Both the position numbers and the translations under genes were made by a program. From contig DKUN01000015.1 of the NCBI GenBank assembly GCA_002490725.1, positions 1 through 45,797 on the forward strand: DNA of 45,797 nucleotides, written 5' to 3'. Each line of letters begins with the position of its first letter. Position 1 is the first letter of the stretch. Shown one piece after another: positions 41,637-45,797 of this stretch. The notes below the pieces were generated by a model. That model did no database searches. It was not told the DNA's origin and worked only from the letters and a program-made list of their open reading frames with translations. The DNA is from Porphyromonadaceae bacterium UBA7203 (GTDB lineage: Bacteria; Bacteroidota; Bacteroidia; Bacteroidales; Muribaculaceae).

Positions 41637-42292
41637 TCAGTTGGCGGAAAGTTTGCGGGCTTCGGTGAAGAGTGCGTCGGCGATGAAAGGCCACTTATGT
41701 TCTTTGAGCGAGATAATATCTTCGGGCTCAGGGAAGTCCCATACTTTATTGAATGATTCAAGGATTTCGCTGCGGGTCAATGTGTAAGGGTTGCGTTTTA
41801 AGGCCCATTCAATCATTGTTTCAAGCGAATATGATTGTAAAAGCTCGTGTAGGTCCCAGAAGTCTTTAGGACGATTGCCTGTAACGGTGGCGAGCAGTTT
41901 CATCGCCGCAATTTCTTTATCGGACGCCATCCTGATACCGTTGCTTTCAATCGGGGGAAAATCAGCTCTTCGTCGTAGCAAATGTCAAGTTTGACTATTG
42001 ATTGTTCGTCGTCGCCAATGTAGAGAGTATATACTATTTGTCGATTGTTCAGACTATCAATGTTTTCTACAATCGGAAACAGTGTTGTCAATTCACTTTT
42101 CATTCGTTCCGGCTTGATTGTGCCGTAGGGTTGGCAAGTGAAAAGGTCTATGTCAATCGATTTGCGATGGCCAAGTTGTAGAGCAAGCGCTGTTCCACCC
42201 GCGAGGTGGAACTCGGCGAATGCCGGACTTCCCATCAGGCGGCGGATATAGTCCATGAGGGTAGGGGATACCGTTTGGAGCTGTAGGATCAT
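41637..42292 (-). pseudogene. AbiEii-type nucleotidyltransferase toxin, frameshifted
   Basis: Nucleotidyltransferase-fold toxin of the AbiE-like toxin-antitoxin group. The N-terminal part (from 42292) has the signature FHLAGGTALALQLGHRKSID and IDLF, and reaches KLDICYDEELIFP. Then the frame moves: a C5 tract (41953-41957 on the + strand numbering, - strand reading) is followed in this frame by RLKATVSGW and a stop at 41900, while the next frame continues PPIESNGIRMASDKEIAAMK and RPKDFWDLHELLQSYSLE to the true end at 41637. Adding one C would restore one protein of 218 residues. So the gene is disrupted, phase-variable, or carries a sequencing error. Its start overlaps the antitoxin stop by ATGA. 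Confidence 0.85.
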
Positions 42293-42804
42293 AGGTATTT
42301 GGCGGCGTTGAGGGTTCTGCGGTCGGCAAGGCGGGTTTCGGTGATTTTGGAGAGAGCTTCTGTAACTTGCTTTTTGCCGTAGAAGCGGATGATTTCTTTT
42401 ATTGTTTGTTCGTCGCCATACTCGAAGGTGCGCTGAATGATGTGGGAGCGGTTTTGCTGCCAGTCGACGCGTGTCAGGTTGCTGTCCCAGAACACGTGTT
42501 TGGAAATCCGATTCAGGTCGGGCGTCTGAGCGTCGCGCTTTTTCTTGTCGGCAAGGTATATGTCGTGATTGCTTTGGATGAGGTAGAAGTAGCCGCGGTG
42601 CTCGATGTTGAATGCGTTTTCGAAGGCGAATGAAATCTCTGCGGTTATGCGTCGGCGATTGTTTGTGAAGTCACTGATGCGCTGAGGCGGGAGCCCGCAT
42701 TTTGCTGCAAGCTCCTTGCCTGAAGTGCCGTGGTGGGTCATAAAGTATTTGATGACGGCGCCAACGTCGAGCGATGGGTATTGTAGGAACCGAGAGTATT
42801 CCAT
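42289..42804 (-). CDS. HTH antitoxin with DUF6922-like C-terminal domain
   Basis: Likely antitoxin and autorepressor of the cassette. The 171 residues have an N-terminal HigA-like helix-turn-helix (GTSGKELAAKCGLPPQRISD and FTNNRRRITAEISFAFENAF) and a C-terminal part, KHVFWDSNLTRVDWQQNRSH followed by EQTIKEIIRFYGKKQVTEAL, that resembles DUF6922, a domain found next to AbiEii toxins (name from memory). This replaces the canonical AbiEi antitoxin. It overlaps the toxin start by 4 nt (ATGA), and a palindromic operator lies at its promoter. The function is inferred from architecture and context. Confidence 0.75.
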   Translation of the reverse strand: MEYSRFLQYPSLDVGAVIKYFMTHHGTSGKELAAKCGLPPQRISDFTNNRRRITAEISFAFENAFNIEHRGYFYLIQSNHDIYLADKKKRDAQTPDLNRISKHVFWDSNLTRVDWQQNRSHIIQRTFEYGDEQTIKEIIRFYGKKQVTEALSKITETRLADRRTLNAAKYL

Positions 42805-42823
42805 ATATTGGGGTTTTGTGTGG

Positions 42824-42855
42824 CAAATATACTGTTTTTAAATTTAATAACCAAA
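42824..42855 (-). promoter_or_regulatory. Promoter of the toxin-antitoxin cassette
   Basis: Read on the - strand: TTTG (42855-42852), a 20-base spacer, then TATATTTG (42831-42824), both exact consensus elements. Transcription should start near 42817, giving a leader of about 13 nt before the ATG at 42804. Confidence 0.85.
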
Positions 42856-42867
42856 TTTGGTTATTAA
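42844..42867. promoter_or_regulatory. 24-bp perfect palindrome, probable autorepressor operator
   Basis: TTAATAACCAAA and TTTGGTTATTAA form an uninterrupted 24-bp palindrome that covers the -33 TTTG of the cassette promoter. A protein bound here would block RNA polymerase. The HTH domain of the first gene is the natural candidate; binding is inferred. Confidence 0.75.
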
Positions 42868-42891
42868 GGTTCGGCTTCCGGACATAAATGA

Positions 42892-42920
42892 AGCGGCCCG
42901 ACCGGGTGGGTCGGGCCGCT
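42892..42920 (-). terminator. Hairpin downstream of rpoC
   Basis: AGCGGCCCGACC (42892-42903) pairs perfectly with GGTCGGGCCGCT (42909-42920) around GGGTG. On the - strand it follows the rpoC stop by 29 nt and is followed by the weakly T-rich TTCATTT. It likely ends the rpoC transcript and insulates the cassette promoter. Confidence 0.7.
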
Positions 42921-42949
42921 GCGTGGATGCGATGTGTGGGGGAGTCGGC

Positions 42950-45796
42950 TTAGTCTTCGGCGAAGATGGGCTCGATGTCTTCGGTTGAGGTGACAACGAG
43001 GCGTTCGTATTCGGGAAGACCTGTGCCGGCGGGGATGAGGTGACCGCAGATGACGTTCTCCTTCATGCCGACAAGGGTGTCGGTTTTGCCCTGGATGGCG
43101 GCTTCGTTGAGGACTTTGGTGGTTTCCTGGAACGATGCGGCGCTCATGAAGCTCGAGGTCTGGAGAGCAGCGCGGGTGATGCCTTGCAGAATCTGTTCGG
43201 AAGTTGCGGGCACGGCGTCGCGGACGGTGACGAGCTTAAGGTCTTTGCGCTTGAGGGCGGAGTTTTCGTCGCGCAGACGGCGTGCAGTGATGATCATGCC
43301 GGGCTTGACGTTTTCGCTGTCGCCTGAGTCAAGAACGTATTTCTTGCCCCAGATGCGGTCGTTTTCTTCGTGGAAGTCGCGTTTGTCAACGATTTGCTGT
43401 TCGAGGAAGCCGGTGTCACCCGGATCGATGATGTTGACTTTGCGCATCATCTGGCGAACGATGACTTCGAAGTGCTTGTCGTTGATTTTTACGCCCTGCA
43501 TGCGGTACACGTCTTGAACTTCGTTGACAATGTATTCCTGCACGGCGGTCGGACCCATGATGTTGAGGATATCCTCGGGGGTAATGGCGCCGTCGGACAG
43601 GGGTGTGCCTGCGCGGACGTAGTCGTTCTCCTGCACGAGGAGCTGTTTGCTCTGGGGAACGAGATATTTCTTCTCTTCGCCGAGCTTGGAGGTTACGGTG
43701 ATTTCGCGGTTGCCGCGTTTTACCTTGCCGAAGTGGACTTCGCCGTCGATTTCGCTGACAATAGCGGGGTTCGACGGGTTGCGTGCTTCGAAGAGCTCGG
43801 TAACTCGGGGCAGACCACCGGTAATATCGCCGGCGCCTGAGGTGGCGCGGGTCATCTTGACGAGTACGCTGCCGGGCTTGACTTCGTCGCCTTCTTCGAC
43901 CATGAGGTGGGCGCCGACAGGGAGCACGTAGGTTTTGAGCACGTTGCCCTTATTGTCAACGATGTTGGCTTCGGGGGCTTTGGTGCGGTCTTTCGACTCG
44001 ATGATGATTTTTTCGGAGTTGCCGGTCTGTTCGTCGGTTTCGGTGCGGTAGGTTACGCCTTCGTCCATGTTGGAGAAGCTTACCTTGCCGCCGACTTCAG
44101 ATACGATGACGGAGTTGAAGGGGTCCCATTCGGCGATGATGTCGCCTTTCTTGATGGTGTCGCCGTCCTGGAAGAAGAGTTTCGAGCCGTACTGTACGGG
44201 GGCCGAGGTGAGCATCATGCCTGTGTTGGGGTCGTTGATGCGCATTTCAGCGAGACGTCCGATAACGACTTCGACGGGCTTGCCGTTGGGGCCGACTTCG
44301 TCGGTCTGGACCGTGCGGAGTTCTTCGATTTCGAGCACACCTTCGTAGCGCGAGGTCAGGGTCGACACGGCTGCAACATTGCTTGCCACACCACCGACGT
44401 GGAATGTACGCAGGGTGAGCTGAGTGCCGGGTTCGCCGATTGACTGCGCCGCGATAACGCCGACGGCTTCGCCTTTCTGAACCATGCGGAGGTTGGAGAG
44501 GTTGCGGCCGTAGCACTTGGCGCAGACGCCGCTCTTGCTTTCGCAGGTGAGCACCGAGCGGATTTCAACGCTTTCGATGGGCGAGGCGTTGATGCGGTCG
44601 GCTGCGGCGTCGTTGATTTCCTCGCCGGCAGCGACGATGATTTCGCCGTTGGTGGGGTCAATGACGTCGTGGACGCTGACGCGGCCGAGGATGCGTTCGC
44701 CGAGCGAGGCTACGATTTCGTCGTTGTTTTTGATTTCGGTGCAGACGAGGCCGCGGAGTGTGCCGCAGTCTTCTTCGCGGATAATGACGTCGTGGGCAAC
44801 GTCGACCAGACGGCGGGTGAGGTAACCTGCGTCGGCGGTCTTCAGTGCGGTATCGGCAAGACCCTTACGTGCACCGTGGGTTGAGATGAAGTATTCGAGC
44901 ACGCTCAGACCTTCCTTGAAGTTCGCCAGAATCGGGTTTTCGATGATCTGGCCGCCTTCGGCGCCGCTCTTCTGGGGTTTGGCCATAAGACCACGCATGC
45001 CTGAGAGCTGACGAATCTGGTCTTTTGAACCACGGGCACCCGAGTCAAGCATCATGTAGACGGGGTTGAAGCCCTGCTGGTCGGCGGCGAGCTGCTTCAT
45101 GAGGGTGTTGGCGAGCTCGGAGTTTACATGTGTCCAGATATCGATGATCTGGTTGTAGCGTTCGTTGTTGGTGATGAAGCCCATTGAGTAGTTGTTCATC
45201 ACTTCTTCGACCTGCTCGTAGCCTTTCTGTACCATGGCTTCCTTTTCGGCGGGGATGATTACGTCGCCGAGGTTGAACGACAGGCCGCCCTTGAATGCCA
45301 TGTAGTAGCCGAGGTTCTTGATGTCGTCGAGGAATCGGGCCGAACGGGGAATACCGCATGTTTTGATAACCTTCGAGATGATGTCGCGGAGGCTCTTTTT
45401 CGACAGGATGGTGTTTACGTAGCCGATTTCTTTGGGCACAAAGCGGTTGACCAGAATGCGGCCTACAGAGGTCTGCTCTACCATGCGGGTAACGGGGTTG
45501 CCGTTCTCATCGACGTCGTCGACAATCACCGAGATGGGGGCGTGGAGTGTCACGCGGCCTTCGTTGTAGGCGATTTCGGCTTCTTCGGCTCCATAGAACT
45601 TATAACCTTCACCTTTGTCGCCGGGGCGCAGTTTGGTGATGTAGTAGAGGCCGAGTACCATATCCTGAGAGGGTACGGTGATAGGCGAGCCGTTGGCAGG
45701 GTTGAGAATGTTGTGGGCGCCGAGCATCAGCATCTGGGCTTCGAGAATGGCTTCGTTGCCCAGGGGAAGGTGAACGGCCATCTGGTCACCGTCGAA
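42950..45796 (-). CDS. rpoC: RNA polymerase beta' subunit, 5'-truncated by the window
   Basis: Catalytic subunit of RNA polymerase. The frame is open to the right edge: the first visible residues are FDGDQMAVHLPLGNEA, so the window cuts inside the active-site NADFDGD motif and lacks roughly the first third of the protein; the ATG at 45781 is internal. About 948 residues remain. Landmarks: bridge-helix region GARGSKDQIRQLSGMRGLMA, trigger loop GARKGLADTALKTADAGYLT, zinc cysteines in EDCGTLRG and CESKSGVCAKCYG, AQSIGEPGTQLTLRTFHVGG, and the C-terminal GITRAALQTSSFMSAASFQE. The gene runs towards the toxin-antitoxin cassette and ends 29 nt before a hairpin. rpoB is expected just outside the window. 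Confidence 0.98.
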   Translation of the reverse strand, partial: FDGDQMAVHLPLGNEAILEAQMLMLGAHNILNPANGSPITVPSQDMVLGLYYITKLRPGDKGEGYKFYGAEEAEIAYNEGRVTLHAPISVIVDDVDENGNPVTRMVEQTSVGRILVNRFVPKEIGYVNTILSKKSLRDIISKVIKTCGIPRSARFLDDIKNLGYYMAFKGGLSFNLGDVIIPAEKEAMVQKGYEQVEEVMNNYSMGFITNNERYNQIIDIWTHVNSELANTLMKQLAADQQGFNPVYMMLDSGARGSKDQIRQLSGMRGLMAKPQKSGAEGGQIIENPILANFKEGLSVLEYFISTHGARKGLADTALKTADAGYLTRRLVDVAHDVIIREEDCGTLRGLVCTEIKNNDEIVASLGERILGRVSVHDVIDPTNGEIIVAAGEEINDAAADRINASPIESVEIRSVLTCESKSGVCAKCYGRNLSNLRMVQKGEAVGVIAAQSIGEPGTQLTLRTFHVGGVASNVAAVSTLTSRYEGVLEIEELRTVQTDEVGPNGKPVEVVIGRLAEMRINDPNTGMMLTSAPVQYGSKLFFQDGDTIKKGDIIAEWDPFNSVIVSEVGGKVSFSNMDEGVTYRTETDEQTGNSEKIIIESKDRTKAPEANIVDNKGNVLKTYVLPVGAHLMVEEGDEVKPGSVLVKMTRATSGAGDITGGLPRVTELFEARNPSNPAIVSEIDGEVHFGKVKRGNREITVTSKLGEEKKYLVPQSKQLLVQENDYVRAGTPLSDGAITPEDILNIMGPTAVQEYIVNEVQDVYRMQGVKINDKHFEVIVRQMMRKVNIIDPGDTGFLEQQIVDKRDFHEENDRIWGKKYVLDSGDSENVKPGMIITARRLRDENSALKRKDLKLVTVRDAVPATSEQILQGITRAALQTSSFMSAASFQETTKVLNEAAIQGKTDTLVGMKENVICGHLIPAGTGLPEYERLVVTSTEDIEPIFAED

Positions 45797-45797
45797 G

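Overview
The window is a chromosomal piece of a Bacteroidales bacterium, most likely Muribaculaceae (S24-7) or a close relative. Four signs point there: a SusC/SusD pair with a hybrid two-component regulator, TTG-N19/20-TAnnTTTG promoters, almost no Shine-Dalgarno sequences, and zinc-free S14 and L36. The assignment rests on reading alone; no database was searched.

Region 1 (2-15213, + strand) is the S10-spc-alpha ribosomal super-operon. It is cut at its left end inside rplC and runs rplC, rplD, rplW, rplB, rpsS, rplV, rpsC, rplP, rpmC, rpsQ, rplN, rplX, rplE, rpsN, rpsH, rplF, rplR, rpsE, rpmD, rplO, secY, map, infA, rpmJ, rpsM, rpsK, rpsD, rpoA, rplQ. Gaps are short except rpsN-rpsH (145 nt) and rpsK-rpsD (380 nt), both GC-rich and able to form hairpins.

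Region 2 (15430-30780, + strand) is a polysaccharide utilisation locus with tight spacing: susC, susD, a surface-lipoprotein gene, a one-protein HTCS sensor/regulator, a GH31 glycosidase, a secreted protein with four beta-rich modules, and a DUF4874/DUF4832-type protein carrying a fifth copy of that module. A clear terminator follows. The logic is outer-membrane binding and import (SusC/D/lipoprotein), periplasmic sensing (HTCS) and alpha-glycoside cleavage (GH31); the substrate is not readable, though an alpha-galactoside or alpha-glucoside is plausible.

Region 3 (30781-38918, + strand) starts with an AT-rich, roughly 400-nt spacer in which 16-bp inverted repeats flank a short segment (candidate invertible promoter), followed by a BspA-like leucine-rich-repeat protein. 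After a 17-bp-stem hairpin and a strong promoter comes an overlapping-gene operon: a large secreted tandem SGNH hydrolase, an orphan RapZ C-terminal domain, a MurU-like nucleotidyltransferase and two small exported proteins.

Region 4 (38902-45797) holds rlmD (-) and galE (+) with divergent promoters, a small toxin-antitoxin cassette (-), and the C-terminal two thirds of rpoC (-), cut by the right edge at its active-site motif. The antitoxin is an HTH protein with a DUF6922-like tail, the toxin an AbiEii-type nucleotidyltransferase broken by a one-base frameshift in a C5 tract. A perfect 24-bp palindrome overlaps the -33 box of the cassette's promoter. Four exported proteins of regions 2-3 end in a similar YDLxGR...GxYIVxGxK tail, suggesting a common sorting or anchoring route.
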